From Variovorax boronicumulans (GTDB lineage Bacteria > Pseudomonadota > Gammaproteobacteria > Burkholderiales > Burkholderiaceae_C): a stretch of 64,000 nt of DNA. The position numbers and the translations under genes were made by a program. Where the stretch lies: positions 291,132 to 355,131 of the forward strand of contig NZ_JAAAFX010000007.1 in assembly GCF_019352895.1 (NCBI RefSeq). Direction: 5' to 3'. The notes under the pieces are model-generated. The model made no database searches. It had not been told where the DNA came from and worked only from the letters and a program-made list of their open reading frames with translations. Below are positions 19,115 to 28,163 of this stretch, one piece after another; positions within the stretch are counted from its first letter, which is position 1, and each line of letters starts with the position of its first letter.

Positions 19115-19135
19115 TTGCTACTTATTTGATAGCAA
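19115..19135. repeat. Small inverted repeat downstream of the DUF1328 pair
   Basis: TTGCTA (19115-19120) and TAGCAA (19130-19135) flank a 9-base AT-rich centre containing CTTATTTGA. It lies between the end of the 63-residue reading frame and the mnmG promoter region. Short AT-rich TTGCTA...TAGCAA repeats are scattered in Comamonadaceae genomes to my knowledge. It may also act as a weak terminator. Confidence 0.4.
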
Positions 19136-19148
19136 TGACGAAAGAAGA

Positions 19149-19340
19149 TCAGGCGGCGAGTGCCTCTGCCCGGGCAGGCCGCGCGCGCGGCACCGGCATC
19201 GGATGCGCCGAGGCCATCGCATCGGCCGCCACCCATTGCGCCTGCGTGACCTGCAGCACCCGCAGCACGCGGTGCGCCGGCGTCTGCAGCAGCAGGCCCA
19301 GCCGACGCTCCACCGGCCATCGCAGCACGCGGTGGGACAT
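19149..19340 (-). CDS. Small hypothetical protein coupled to DUF1328 gene
   Basis: The 63-residue frame begins with the ATG of a TGATG overlap with the stop of the DUF1328 gene, which implies translational coupling. The product ([19 protein letters not shown]...) is basic and Ala/Arg-rich, with no signal peptide, membrane segment or recognised domain. It has no independent ribosome site. The overlap is the main support; high-GC sequence produces chance frames of this size, so it may not be real. Confidence 0.4.
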   Translation of the reverse strand: MSHRVLRWPVERRLGLLLQTPAHRVLRVLQVTQAQWVAADAMASAHPMPVPRARPARAEALAA

Positions 19341-19525
19341 CAGTCGATGGCCTTTCGCACGGCACCGACGCCCAGCGCTGCCAGCACCAGGAAGACCACG
19401 GCCAGCACCAGGAACAGCCCGAACAGGACCTTGGCAATGCCGGCTGCGCCGGCGGCGACGCCGCCGAAGCCAAGGGCGCCTGCGACCAGGGAAACAAGGG
19501 CAAAAATGATGGCGTACTTCAGCAT
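19340..19525 (-). CDS. DUF1328 small membrane protein (YtjA-type)
   Basis: This 61-residue protein has two hydrophobic segments ([28 protein letters not shown] and [19 protein letters not shown]), the layout of DUF1328/YtjA proteins. They are small integral inner-membrane proteins of unknown role, often stress-induced. AGGAGCC precedes the ATG. The length matches the family. Confidence 0.9.
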   Translation of the reverse strand: MLKYAIIFALVSLVAGALGFGGVAAGAAGIAKVLFGLFLVLAVVFLVLAALGVGAVRKAID

Positions 19526-19739
19526 GAAAGGCTCCTCAGTGACGGCACTCGCCGCGATGGAGAGCAGCTTAAAAAGGGCCTTCGTCGAGACGGATAGTCG
19601 CGCTACGCAAGCCCCCGTAGGACAAAAACGCGAGGCCGAGCCGCTACGATCGGAGGCTGACCGGTGCACCCGAGCACCGGCGCCCGACGCGTGTGCGCCG
19701 GACGGTTTTCCCGTCACCCCCTACCTCCTGGAGCATTGC

Positions 19740-20348
19740 ATGAAGCTGTACTACTCGCCCGGCGCCTGTTCGCTGTCGCCCCACATCGCCCTGCACGAAG
19801 CCGGCCTCGCCTTCGAACCGGTGCTGGCCAGCACCAAGAGCCACAAGCTGCAGGATGGCACCGACTACTACGGCATCAACCCGCTAGGCTACGTGCCCAT
19901 GCTCGAGCTCGACGACGGCACGCGCCTGCGCGAAGGCCCGGCCATCGTGCAGTACATCGCCGACATGGTGCCGCTGAAGAACCTCGCGCCCGCCAACGGC
20001 ACGCTGCCGCGCTACCGCCTGCAGGAGTGGCTGACCTTCATCGGCACCGAAGTGCACAAGGGCTTCAGCCCGTTGTTCAACCCGGCCATGCCCGACGAAG
20101 CCAAGACCATCGCCAAGGACCGCCTCGCAACGCGCTTCACCTGGCTCGACAAGGAACTCGAAAGCAAGGCGTACCTGATGGGCGAGCACTTCACCGTGGC
20201 CGACGGCTACCTCTTCACCGTGGTCGGCTGGGCCAAGCCCTTGTCCATCGACCTCACGCCCTACCCTCACCTGCAGGCCTGGCATGCCCGCGTGGGCGCG
20301 CGCCCTGCGGTGCAGGCCGCCCTCAAGGCCGAAGGCCTGCTGAAGTAA
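19740..20348 (+). CDS. Beta-class glutathione S-transferase
   Basis: This 202-residue GST has the beta-class N-terminus MKLYYSPGACSLSPHIAL, in which Cys10 forms the mixed disulfide with glutathione. The thioredoxin-like domain (about 1-80) includes NPLGYVPMLELDDGTRLREGPAIVQYIAD with the cis-Pro. The helical domain (about 90-200) includes MGEHFTVADGYLFTVVGW, the N-capping box. CTCCTGGAG precedes the ATG. It acts in the cytosol on electrophiles or peroxides. Confidence 0.93.
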   Translation: MKLYYSPGACSLSPHIALHEAGLAFEPVLASTKSHKLQDGTDYYGINPLGYVPMLELDDGTRLREGPAIVQYIADMVPLKNLAPANGTLPRYRLQEWLTFIGTEVHKGFSPLFNPAMPDEAKTIAKDRLATRFTWLDKELESKAYLMGEHFTVADGYLFTVVGWAKPLSIDLTPYPHLQAWHARVGARPAVQAALKAEGLLK

Positions 20349-20488
20349 GCCGAGACCCGTCTCCCGGGGCCGATCGCGCAGGCGCAGCGCGGCGGCCCTG
20401 CCTAGCAGCAAAGCGACAACCTCACCGCAGCAGGGATGCGGCCCCCGGTTTACGCTGGGCGTCCTTTCCATCCCTGACAAGACGCACC

Positions 20489-21592
20489 GTGCCCACTCTC
20501 TTCGATCCCGTCCAGGCAGGCGACCTGCACCTCGCCAACCGCATCGTCATGGCGCCGCTGACGCGCAACCGTTCGCCTGGCGCCGTGCCGCTGCCCATCA
20601 CCGCCACCTACTACGCACAGCGCGCCAGCGCCGGCCTGCTGATCACCGAAGCCACGGCCATCAGCCACCAGGGCCAAGGCTACGCCGACGTGCCGGGCCT
20701 CTACGGCACCGAGCAGCTCGACGGCTGGAAGCGCGTGACCGACGCGGTGCACGCCAAGGGCGGCAAGATCGTGGTCCAGCTGTGGCACGTGGGCCGCATC
20801 TCGCACACCGATCTGCAGCCCGACGGCGGCCAGCCCGTCGCGCCCTCGGCCATCACGGCCAAGAGCAAGACCGTGCTGATCAAGGACGGCGTGGCGAGCT
20901 TCGTCGAGACCTCCGAGCCGCGCGCGCTCAAGGCCGAGGAACTGCCGGGCATCGTCCACAGCTACGCGGCCGCGGCACGCAATGCGGTCGAGACCGCGGG
21001 CTTCGACGGCGTCGAGGTGCATGGCGCCAACGGCTACCTGCTCGACCAGTTCCTCAAGCGCAACAGCAACCAACGCACCGACGACTACGGCGGCAGCATC
21101 GAGAACCGCGCCCGCCTGCTGCTCGAGGCCACGCGTGCCATCGCCGACGCCATCGGCGGCGGCAAGACCGGCATCCGCCTGTCGCCCGTCACGCCCGCCA
21201 ACGACGTGCACGACGAGGATCCGCAGCCGCTGTTCGAGTACGTGGTCAAGCAGCTCGCCAGCCTGAACCTGGCCTACATCCACATCATCGAAGGCGCCAC
21301 CGGCGGCCCGCGCGAAATCGAAGACCGTCCTTTCGACTACGAAGCCCTCAAGGCCGCGTACCGCCAGGCCGGCGGTAAGGGTGCCTGGATGGTCAACAAC
21401 AACTACGACAAGCCCCTGGCCGAGACGGCCGTCAAGGAAGGCGACGACCTGGTGGCCTTCGGCCGCCCCTACATCGCCAACCCGGACCTGGTGCGCCGCC
21501 TGCGCGACAACGCGCCGTTGAACCCGCTCGACAAGGCCACGCTCTACGGCGGCGGCGAGAAGGGCTACACCGACTACCCCGCACTGGCCTGA
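20489..21592 (+). CDS. NemA-type old yellow enzyme (alkene reductase)
   Basis: The 367-residue flavoprotein is an NAD(P)H-dependent ene-reductase of the NemA/XenB group. It starts TLFDPVQAGDLHLANRIVMAPLTRNRS. The FMN/substrate loop reads QLWHVGRISH, and the active-site pair is in VEVHGANGYLLDQFLKRNSNQRTDDYGG. It ends with the phosphate-binding VAFGRPYIANPDLV. The start is a GTG at 20489 beginning at the conserved N-terminus; no nearby ATG fits. It reduces activated C=C bonds, N-ethylmaleimide or nitroaromatics. It is adjacent to the GST, both being detoxification-type genes. Confidence 0.92.
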   Translation: MPTLFDPVQAGDLHLANRIVMAPLTRNRSPGAVPLPITATYYAQRASAGLLITEATAISHQGQGYADVPGLYGTEQLDGWKRVTDAVHAKGGKIVVQLWHVGRISHTDLQPDGGQPVAPSAITAKSKTVLIKDGVASFVETSEPRALKAEELPGIVHSYAAAARNAVETAGFDGVEVHGANGYLLDQFLKRNSNQRTDDYGGSIENRARLLLEATRAIADAIGGGKTGIRLSPVTPANDVHDEDPQPLFEYVVKQLASLNLAYIHIIEGATGGPREIEDRPFDYEALKAAYRQAGGKGAWMVNNNYDKPLAETAVKEGDDLVAFGRPYIANPDLVRRLRDNAPLNPLDKATLYGGGEKGYTDYPALA

Positions 21593-21660
21593 GCGGCCTG
21601 CCGCTAGGAGCCATGGCAAGATCCGGCGGACCATTCGTCCGCCCACAGGAGAGAACCGCC

Positions 21661-22197
21661 ATGGCCCGCATTGCGCAACCACAGGCCGCTGCAGGCCTCG
21701 TGCCCGCGCCCCCCGCCGCATCCCCCCTCACGCCGCCGTCCGGCATCCCCTGGACGCTGCGGCGCGCCATGGCCGCCGATGCCGCGGCCGTGAGGGCCTG
21801 CGTGCACGACGCCTTTCGCCTGTACGTTCCGCGCCTTGGCGTCGAGCCCCGGCCGATGCAGCGTGACTATGTCGAGGCCATCGCCAAGGTGCAGGTGTGG
21901 CTCGCCACGCTGCGGGACGAGACGGTGGCCACGCTGCTGCTCGACATGACCGACGAAGGCTTCCTCATCGACGTGATCGCCGTGCAGCCGGCGCACCAGG
22001 GCACCGGTGTCGGGCGCGTCCTGCTCGAACACGCGGAGCACGAGGCGGTGCGCCAGGGCCATGCGTCGATCTACCTCTACACCAACGAGAAGATGACCGA
22101 GAACCGCGCGCTCTACCAGCGCATCGGTTACGTCGAATACAGGCGCGAGACGCTCGACGGCCGCACGCGCGTGTTCCTGCGCAAGCGCTTGCGGTGA
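21661..22197 (+). CDS. GNAT-family N-acetyltransferase
   Basis: This 178-residue protein has a disordered Pro/Ala N-terminus (about 1-35) and one GNAT domain (about 38-178). The acetyl-CoA loop is VQPAHQGTGVGRVLLEHAE (Q/RxxGxG type), followed by YTNEKMTENRALYQRIGYVEYRRE, the usual motif B. The ATG at 21661 follows ACAGGAGAGA. Its stop overlaps or nearly abuts the downstream VOC gene, so they are probably cotranscribed. The acceptor substrate is unknown. Confidence 0.85.
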   Translation: MARIAQPQAAAGLVPAPPAASPLTPPSGIPWTLRRAMAADAAAVRACVHDAFRLYVPRLGVEPRPMQRDYVEAIAKVQVWLATLRDETVATLLLDMTDEGFLIDVIAVQPAHQGTGVGRVLLEHAEHEAVRQGHASIYLYTNEKMTENRALYQRIGYVEYRRETLDGRTRVFLRKRLR

Positions 22198-22202
22198 GCA
22201 CG

Positions 22203-22952
22203 ATGCAGCTCGAGCGCATCCACCATGTGGCCATCATCTGCGGCGACTACGCCGTGTCGAAGCGCTTCTACACCGAGCTGCTCGGGCTGCGCGTGATCGC
22301 GGAAAACCACCGCACCGCGCGCGACTCCTACAAGCTCGACCTCGCCCTGCCCGACGGCTCGCAGCTCGAGCTCTTTTCCTTTGCCGGCGCCCCCGCACGG
22401 CCTACGCGGCCCGAGGCACAGGGGCTGCGCCACCTGTGCTTCGAAGTGCCGGACGTGCAGGCCGCGGCCGATGAACTGGCAGCCCAGGGCGTTGCCGTCG
22501 AACCCTTGCGCGTCGACGAATTCACCGGTCGCCGCTTCGCCTTCTTCGCCGACCCCGACGGCCTTCCGCTCGAACTCTACGAAGCCGCGCCAGCCGGTGC
22601 GCTCGATGCGCTGCTGCTGAAACTCGAAGGGGCCTTGCATCTGCGCGAGGTGCGCGCAAGCGCCACGCGGCTGAAGGAACTGCTGGACGAGGATTTTCAT
22701 GAACTCGGCGCGTCCGGCGCCGCATGGACTCGCGAGGCCATTATCGATGCGTTGCGCAACGAAGCCTTCTCTTCGCGCGAGATGACGGATTTTCGCGTGA
22801 CCCGGGTGGCGAACGACGTGGCGCTGGCGACCTACCGGGTGCATCGCGACGCGAGCGCCGAACGCCCCGCGGCGGACTCGCTGCGCAGCTCGCTGTGGAA
22901 ATGCCGTCAGGGTCGGTGGCGCATGGTGTTTCACCAGGGCACGCCGCTGTAG
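22203..22952 (+). CDS. VOC-domain protein fused to DUF4440 (SnoaL-like) domain
   Basis: This 249-residue two-domain protein has an N-terminal VOC (glyoxalase-like) domain, about 1-125, of the YaeR/GloA2 type: LERIHHVAIICGDYAVSKRFYTELLG, LRHLCFEVPDV, DPDGLPLELYE. The metal-ligand His (HHVAI), His (RHLCFEV) and Glu (LELYE) are present. A C-terminal NTF2-like DUF4440 domain spans about 137-249 (LKELLDEDFHELGASGAAWTREAIIDAL, ending WRMVFHQGTPL). A GTG three codons upstream overlaps the GNAT stop and may be the real start. The substrate is unknown. Confidence 0.82.
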   Translation: MQLERIHHVAIICGDYAVSKRFYTELLGLRVIAENHRTARDSYKLDLALPDGSQLELFSFAGAPARPTRPEAQGLRHLCFEVPDVQAAADELAAQGVAVEPLRVDEFTGRRFAFFADPDGLPLELYEAAPAGALDALLLKLEGALHLREVRASATRLKELLDEDFHELGASGAAWTREAIIDALRNEAFSSREMTDFRVTRVANDVALATYRVHRDASAERPAADSLRSSLWKCRQGRWRMVFHQGTPL

Positions 22953-22969
22953 CGCCCTGTGCTGCGCCC

Positions 22970-24340
22970 TCAGGCCGCGTCGCCGAAGGCCACGCTGACC
23001 CGCAGCCCGGTCGGCTCCGCGGCCTCGAGCCGCAGCACCGCCCCCAGCAGCTCCGCATAGCGCGCCACGATCGACAGGCCCAGGCCCGCGCCCTGCCCCA
23101 GCTTCTGGCCATCGGGACCCTGGGCCCAGCGTTCCATCAGCGCACGCTGCGCCTCCGACGGAATGCCGGGACCATCGTCCACGACCGACAGCATAGTGCC
23201 CGCCAGCTCGACGGTGATGGTGCGGCCGCCGTAGCGCAGCGCGTTGTCGATCAGGTTGTCGAGGATGCCTTCGATCAGCGCGACGCTCGCCTGCACCGTC
23301 ACCGGCGTGCCCTCGAGGCCACGCGCGCCCAGGTCCACGCCTTGTGCATCGGCCTGTGCCAGGTGCCGCATCACGGCCTGCTCCACCAGGTCGTCCAGGC
23401 GCACCGGTTCGCGTCGCAGGGCCGTGCGTCCCTCGTCGGCCAGGGCCAGGCCCAGCAGCTGATCGACCAGATGGCTGGCGCGCGCCTGGCTGGCCGCGAT
23501 GCGGGTGAGCTGTTCGCGCCAGATGGCGGGCGTGGTCTGCGTGAGGCCGTAGTCGGCCAGCGCGCGGATGCCGGCCAGCGGCGTGCGCAGTTCGTGCGCC
23601 ACGTTGCCCGCGAACTCGCGCTGCGCACGCACGCTGTGCGCGACCCGCCCGAACAGCGAATTCATCGCGTCGCCCAGCCTTTCGAGTTCGCGTGAACTGT
23701 GTGCCACGGGCACGGGCGACAGGTCGTTGACATCGCGCCGCCCCAGCGTCCGCTCGAGCTCGCCCAGGGGGCGCAATTCGCGGTCGATGCGACGCCACAG
23801 CCAGGCCGCGAGCAGCGCGAGCAGCAGCAACTGCGGCACCAGCACGTAGGCCAGCAGGCGTTCGACCAGCGCGACGCGCGTGCGCGTGGTCTGCGCCACC
23901 AGCACGCGGTAGGGATTCGGTGCCTCGTGGTTGAGCACCACGGCGCGCACCCGCTGCCCCTGGAACACGATGTCGGAGAAGCGGTGATGCGCCTCGCCCT
24001 CAGGCACCGGCGCATGCAGGGTCTCGTCGCCGGCCAGCAGGCTGCCGTCGATCTTGCGCACCGCGAAGTGCACGCTCTCGATCTGGTCGAACAGCACCGC
24101 CGTGACCTCGCGCGGCGTCAGCAGCAGTTCGATGCCGCTCTCGGTGGCGCGCACGTTGGACGAGACCGCGTAGGCATCGTCGAGCAGCGTGCGGTCGAAG
24201 GCCTGCTCGGTGAAGCTGTTGGCCACGACCAGCGCGCTGCCGGTGCCGAGCAGCCAGGTCAGCGCCAGCGGCAGCAGCACGCCGCGCAGGACGCGCCGGG
24301 TCAGCGACGGCGCCACGGGCTGCGGCGTCGCCGGGTGCAC
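22970..24340 (-). CDS. Sensor histidine kinase (TctE/QseC-like)
   Basis: The 456-residue membrane kinase has an N-terminal transmembrane helix (GVLLPLALTWLLGTGSALVVA) and a periplasmic 2CSK_N-like sensor region, about 45-165. A second helix (LLAYVLVPQLLLLALLAAWLW) and a HAMP segment follow. The phosphoacceptor H-box is VAHELRTPLAGIRALADYG (about residue 248). N and G boxes ILDNLIDNALRYGG, VVDDGPGIPSEAQ and GAGLGLSIVARYA are complete. It starts at a GTG that overlaps the regulator stop (TAGTG), so expression is coupled. The signal is unknown. Confidence 0.9.
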   Translation of the reverse strand: MHPATPQPVAPSLTRRVLRGVLLPLALTWLLGTGSALVVANSFTEQAFDRTLLDDAYAVSSNVRATESGIELLLTPREVTAVLFDQIESVHFAVRKIDGSLLAGDETLHAPVPEGEAHHRFSDIVFQGQRVRAVVLNHEAPNPYRVLVAQTTRTRVALVERLLAYVLVPQLLLLALLAAWLWRRIDRELRPLGELERTLGRRDVNDLSPVPVAHSSRELERLGDAMNSLFGRVAHSVRAQREFAGNVAHELRTPLAGIRALADYGLTQTTPAIWREQLTRIAASQARASHLVDQLLGLALADEGRTALRREPVRLDDLVEQAVMRHLAQADAQGVDLGARGLEGTPVTVQASVALIEGILDNLIDNALRYGGRTITVELAGTMLSVVDDGPGIPSEAQRALMERWAQGPDGQKLGQGAGLGLSIVARYAELLGAVLRLEAAEPTGLRVSVAFGDAA

Positions 24341-25041
24341 TAGGCGTCTGCCTCGGTCTCGGCTTCGAGCAGGTAGCCCAGGCCGCGCAAAGTGCGGATG
24401 CTGGCGCCGCTGCCGGCCAGCTTCTTGCGCAGCCGCGAGATGAAGGCCTCGAGCGCGTTGTCGCCCAGCGACTCGTCGAAGGTGGACAGCTTGTCCGACA
24501 GCGCCCGCTTGCTCACCGTGCGGCCGGGCGGGCTCATGAGCTCCCACAGCACCTCGAACTCGCGTGCCGGCAGGTCGAGCGGCACGCCCGCCACGCCGAA
24601 GCGCCGCGCCTTGCGGTCCAGGCGCAGGCCACCCAGCGTGGAGACGTCCTCGGTGCCCTGTGCGCGGCGCACCAGGGCGCGCAGCCGCGCTTCCACCTCG
24701 GCCAGGTCGAAAGGCTTGCCGAGATAGTCGTCGGCCCCGGCATCGAGGCCGGCGATGCGTTCGTCGGTGCGGTCGCGCGCCGTCAGCACCAGCACCGGCG
24801 TGCGGTCGCCGCGGCCGCGCGCCTGGCGCAGCACGTGCAAGCCGCTGGCCAGGCCACTGGTGCGGCTGGCCGTCAGGGGCAGCGTGAGGTCCAGCAGGAC
24901 CGCGTCGAACAGCTGCACGCGCCACAGGTGGTCGGCATCTTCCACGTTGGTCGCCAGGTCGACACGGTGGTTGGCATCGCGCAGGCTGCGCAACATCATG
25001 TCGCTGAGCACGGCGTCGTCTTCGATCAACAGGATTCGCAT
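24340..25041 (-). CDS. OmpR-family response regulator
   Basis: The 233-residue regulator has a receiver domain (acidic pocket IEDD at residues 7-10, phosphoacceptor Asp in VLLDLTLP at about 55, Thr in LTARD, Lys in LGKPFD) and a winged-helix DNA-binding domain (about 135-230, ending RKKLAGSGASIRTLRGLGYLLE). The receiver holds a longer than usual insert after the phosphorylation site (TASRTSGLASGLH). It is cotranscribed with the overlapping histidine kinase gene. It lies next to copA but reads away from it, so a copper role is possible and unproven. Confidence 0.92.
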   Translation of the reverse strand: MRILLIEDDAVLSDMMLRSLRDANHRVDLATNVEDADHLWRVQLFDAVLLDLTLPLTASRTSGLASGLHVLRQARGRGDRTPVLVLTARDRTDERIAGLDAGADDYLGKPFDLAEVEARLRALVRRAQGTEDVSTLGGLRLDRKARRFGVAGVPLDLPAREFEVLWELMSPPGRTVSKRALSDKLSTFDESLGDNALEAFISRLRKKLAGSGASIRTLRGLGYLLEAETEADA

Positions 25042-25093
25042 GGGGGCAGAAAAGAAAAGGAGAGGCCGCAGGTGCTGCGTTTCTACACCAAGC

Positions 25094-27310
25094 CTAGCCC
25101 TTGTTCGGCCGCCAGCGGCGCAACAGCAACGCATTGGCCATCACGCTCACGCTCGAGGCCGCCATCGCGGCGCCCGCCACCACCGGGCTCAGCAGGCCGA
25201 AGGCCGCGAAGGGAATGCCGATCACGTTGTAGGCAAAGGCCCAGAACAGGTTCTGCCGGATCTTCGCCACGGTGCGCGCCGACAGGTCGAGCGCGTCGGC
25301 CACCAGGGCCAGGTCGCCGCGCATCAAGGTGATGCCGGCGGCCTCCATCGCCACGTCGGTGCCGTTGGCCATCGCGATGCCCACGTCGGCCGCGGCCAGT
25401 GCGGGCGCATCGTTGGCGCCGTCACCCACCATGGCCACCACATGCACCCCGCCCCTTGCGTCGGTGCGCAAGGCCGTCACCTGCGCGGCCTTGTCGGCCG
25501 GCAGCACCTCGGCGCGCACGTCCTCGGCCGCGATGCCCACGCGCGCGGCCATGGCCAATGCCGCATGCCGGTTGTCGCCCGAGATCATCACCACGCGCAG
25601 GCCGCGGGCCCGCAAGGCCGCCACCGCCTGCGCGGCCTGGGGCTTGGGCTCGTCGCTGAAGGCCAGCAAGGCCTTCACCTGCGGCGCGCCCTCGGCACCG
25701 AAGGCCAGCAGCGCCGACACCGTCGCGCCCTGCTGCTGCAGATGCCGGACCACCACGGCGTCGGGCAGCGCCCCCAGCTCCTCGCACCAGCGCAGGCTGG
25801 CGATGGCCCATTCCGATGCGCCGACGAAGCCGCGCACACCGCGGCCCGAGGTGGACTGCATGTCGCGCGCCGCCACCGCATCGATGCCCTGCTTTGCCGC
25901 TGCGGCGAGCACCGCCTTGGCCAACGGATGGCCACTGCCGCGCTGAAGGCTTGCGGCCACCGCGAGCAGTTCATGCACGTCGCTGCCCGCCGCCGGCACG
26001 AACTCGGTCAGCGTGGGCAGGCCGAGCGTCAACGTGCCGGTCTTGTCGAAGGCCACGGTGTCGACCCGGTGGGCGAGCTCCAGCGCACGCGCATCCTTGA
26101 TCAGGATGCCGCGCTTGGCCGCCACGCCGGTGCCGGCCATCACCGCCACCGGCGTCGCCAGGCCCAGCGCGCAGGGGCAGGCGATCACCAGCACCGCCAC
26201 CGCGTGGACCAGCGCGGCCTCGGCGCCCGCACCGGCCAGCAGCCAGCCGGCCAGCGTGAGCAGCGCGATCACCAGCACCGCCGGCACGAAGACCGCCGAC
26301 ACCTTGTCGACCAGGCGCTGGATCGGCGCCTTGGCCGCCTGCGCGTCTTCCACCAGCCGGATGATGCGGGCCAGCACGCTCTCGGCGCCGACCGCACGCA
26401 CCTCGACCACCAGCCGCCCTGCCCCGTTGACCGAGCCGCCGGTGAGCGCATCGCCCGGGCCCTTGGCCACGGGCAGCGGCTCGCCGGTGAGCATCGATTC
26501 GTCGACTTCGGACTGGCCTTCGATCACCTGGGCATCGGCCGGCACGCGTTCGCCCGGGCGCACCGCCAGCCGGTCGCCGGCCATGACTTCGGCCAGCGGC
26601 ACGTCGGTCTCGCTGCGCGGACCGACCAGGTGCGCCAGCTCCGGCCGCAGCTGCTGCAATGCGCGGATGGCCGACGTGGCCTGCCGTTTGGCCCGCGTCT
26701 CGAGCCACTTGCCGAGCAACACCAGCGAGATCACCACCGCCGAGGCCTCGAAATAGAGATGCGGCATCTCGCCCGGCCCGGCGCGCCACCAGAGCCACAG
26801 CGACAGGCCGAAGGCCGCGCTGGTGCCCAGCGCCACCAGCAGGTCCATGTTGCCGGTGAGCGCGCGCGCCGCATGCCAGCCCGCGCGGTAGAAGCGCGCG
26901 CCCAGCCAGAACTGCACGGGCGCGGCCAGCAGCAACTGCCACAGCGGCGGCAGCATCGCATGGATGCCGAAGGGCTCCAGCAGCATCGGCGCGAGCAATG
27001 GCGTCGACAGGAGCAGGCCGGCCGCGACCGGGCCGAAGCCCTGCCAGGCCGAATCGCCGGCGGACGCGGCCTGTACCGACTCGGCGCTGCGTGGCTCGTA
27101 GCCCGCGCTGCGCACGGCCCGCCGCAGGCGCGCATCGACTTCTACCGACGCGCCCGCATCCAGCGTGATGCGCGCACTCTCGGTGGCCAGATTGACGCTG
27201 GCGTCCTTCACGCCGGCCACCTGCTTCAATGCGCGTTCGACGCGCATCACACAGGAGGCGCAGGTCATGCCGCCAACGGCGATGTCCAGGGTTTGCAATG
27301 CAGTGTTCAT
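25094..27310 (-). CDS. copA: Copper-exporting P1B-type ATPase CopA
   Basis: This 738-residue inner-membrane Cu(I) exporter has one N-terminal metal-binding domain (GMTCASC, about 14-20) where many CopA proteins have two. Eight predicted membrane helices follow, with the ion-binding CPC motif in [16 protein letters not shown] (about 377). The actuator loop has LTGEPLPV, the phosphorylation motif is FDKTGTLT (Asp at about 422), the N-domain has SGHPLAKAV and the hinge is [13 protein letters not shown]. Divergent copZ-cueR and a MerR-type promoter upstream support copper control. Confidence 0.94.
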   Translation of the reverse strand: MNTALQTLDIAVGGMTCASCVMRVERALKQVAGVKDASVNLATESARITLDAGASVEVDARLRRAVRSAGYEPRSAESVQAASAGDSAWQGFGPVAAGLLLSTPLLAPMLLEPFGIHAMLPPLWQLLLAAPVQFWLGARFYRAGWHAARALTGNMDLLVALGTSAAFGLSLWLWWRAGPGEMPHLYFEASAVVISLVLLGKWLETRAKRQATSAIRALQQLRPELAHLVGPRSETDVPLAEVMAGDRLAVRPGERVPADAQVIEGQSEVDESMLTGEPLPVAKGPGDALTGGSVNGAGRLVVEVRAVGAESVLARIIRLVEDAQAAKAPIQRLVDKVSAVFVPAVLVIALLTLAGWLLAGAGAEAALVHAVAVLVIACPCALGLATPVAVMAGTGVAAKRGILIKDARALELAHRVDTVAFDKTGTLTLGLPTLTEFVPAAGSDVHELLAVAASLQRGSGHPLAKAVLAAAAKQGIDAVAARDMQSTSGRGVRGFVGASEWAIASLRWCEELGALPDAVVVRHLQQQGATVSALLAFGAEGAPQVKALLAFSDEPKPQAAQAVAALRARGLRVVMISGDNRHAALAMAARVGIAAEDVRAEVLPADKAAQVTALRTDARGGVHVVAMVGDGANDAPALAAADVGIAMANGTDVAMEAAGITLMRGDLALVADALDLSARTVAKIRQNLFWAFAYNVIGIPFAAFGLLSPVVAGAAMAASSVSVMANALLLRRWRPNKG

Positions 27311-27316
27311 GAGGCA

Positions 27317-27347
27317 AGACTAAAGGCTCACACCATGGCAAGGTCAA
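27317..27347 (-). promoter_or_regulatory. MerR/CueR-type promoter of copA
   Basis: On the minus strand, a -35 TTGACC (27342-27347) and a -10 TAGTCT (27317-27322) are separated by 19 bp, the long spacer typical of MerR-family activated promoters. The spacer holds an imperfect dyad starting ACCTT. The sequence around it resembles the copZ promoter in inverted form. Confidence 0.7.
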
Positions 27348-27360
27348 GCATCGAATTCGC

Positions 27361-27391
27361 TTGACCTTTTCATGGTGTCAAGGTTCACACT
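27361..27391 (+). promoter_or_regulatory. MerR/CueR-type promoter of copZ-cueR
   Basis: A -35 TTGACC (27361-27366) and a weak -10 CACACT (27386-27391) are 19 bp apart. Within the spacer, ACCTT (27364-27368) and AAGGT (27380-27384) form a dyad with an 11-bp gap. This matches the outer half-sites and spacing of CueR operators (ACCTTCC-N7-GGAAGGT). Confidence 0.72.
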
Positions 27392-27428
27392 GAGGCCTCA
27401 TTCCATTCATTTCCACAAGGAACACACC

Positions 27429-27623
27429 ATGAGCCAGAAATTCGAAGTCACCGGCATGACCTGCGGCCATTGCGCCAGCACCGTGAAGAACGCACTGCAG
27501 AGTGTCGACCCCGAAGCACAGGTCACGATCGACCTGCCGACCGGTCATGTCGACGTGCTGAGCGAACAGCCGCGAACCGACCTGGTGGCCGCGATCGAAA
27601 ACGCCGGCTACGCGGTGAAGTGA
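27429..27623 (+). CDS. CopZ-like copper chaperone
   Basis: The 64-residue ferredoxin-fold metal-binding protein has one heavy-metal-associated motif, GMTCGHCASTV, at residues 9-19. Its two cysteines should bind Cu(I) and pass it to CopA. The sequence ends ENAGYAVK, as usual for the family. ACAAGGAACA precedes the ATG. Its stop overlaps the cueR GTG start (GTGA), so both are translated from one message opposite copA. Confidence 0.93.
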   Translation: MSQKFEVTGMTCGHCASTVKNALQSVDPEAQVTIDLPTGHVDVLSEQPRTDLVAAIENAGYAVK

Positions 27624-28048
27624 GCAGCGCAGCGTCGGTCGCCGGCAGCGGCGGCCCGTGGAACATCGGCGCGGCGTCCGAGCGCTCGGGCGTGTCGGCG
27701 CGCATGGTGCGGCATTACGAAGGCCTGGGCCTGCTCCCCGACGTGGCGCGCACCGAGAGCGGCTACCGCCAGTACACCGAGGCCGACATCCACAGCCTGC
27801 AGTTCATCAAGCGCTCGCGCGACCTGGGCTTCTCAATGGAAGAGATCGCCGAACTGGTGGGCCTCTGGCACAACCGCCGGCGTGCCAGCGCGAGCGTGAA
27901 GAAGATTGCGCAACGCCACCTCGACGACCTCGAGGAACGCATCGCCAGCATGCAGGCGATGCAGCGCACGCTGTCGCACCTGGTGCATTGCTGCCACGGA
28001 GACGGGCGACCCGACTGCCCGATCCTGGATGACCTGGCCGGCCGCTGA
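27620..28048 (+). CDS. cueR: CueR-type MerR-family copper regulator
   Basis: The 142-residue protein begins at a GTG overlapping the copZ stop. The winged-helix region reads WNIGAASERSGVSARMVRHYEGLGLLP, and the dimerisation coiled coil spans about 90-125. The C-terminal metal-binding loop has Cys residues in CCHGDGRPDCPIL, matching the CueR pattern of two cysteines about eight residues apart. It probably activates both divergent promoters upstream when Cu(I) binds. An N-terminal Ser/Ala/Gly extension of about 15 residues is unusual for CueR. Confidence 0.88.
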   Translation: MSSAASVAGSGGPWNIGAASERSGVSARMVRHYEGLGLLPDVARTESGYRQYTEADIHSLQFIKRSRDLGFSMEEIAELVGLWHNRRRASASVKKIAQRHLDDLEERIASMQAMQRTLSHLVHCCHGDGRPDCPILDDLAGR

Positions 28049-28163
28049 GACGAGGCGGAGCCAGAAAGGAGACGGCGTTGCCACACAATCTATTACAAAA
28101 CAGCCATTGCCGAGGTACGGCCATATTTCTAGTATTTAAGTACTAAAACTTACAACCACTGCC

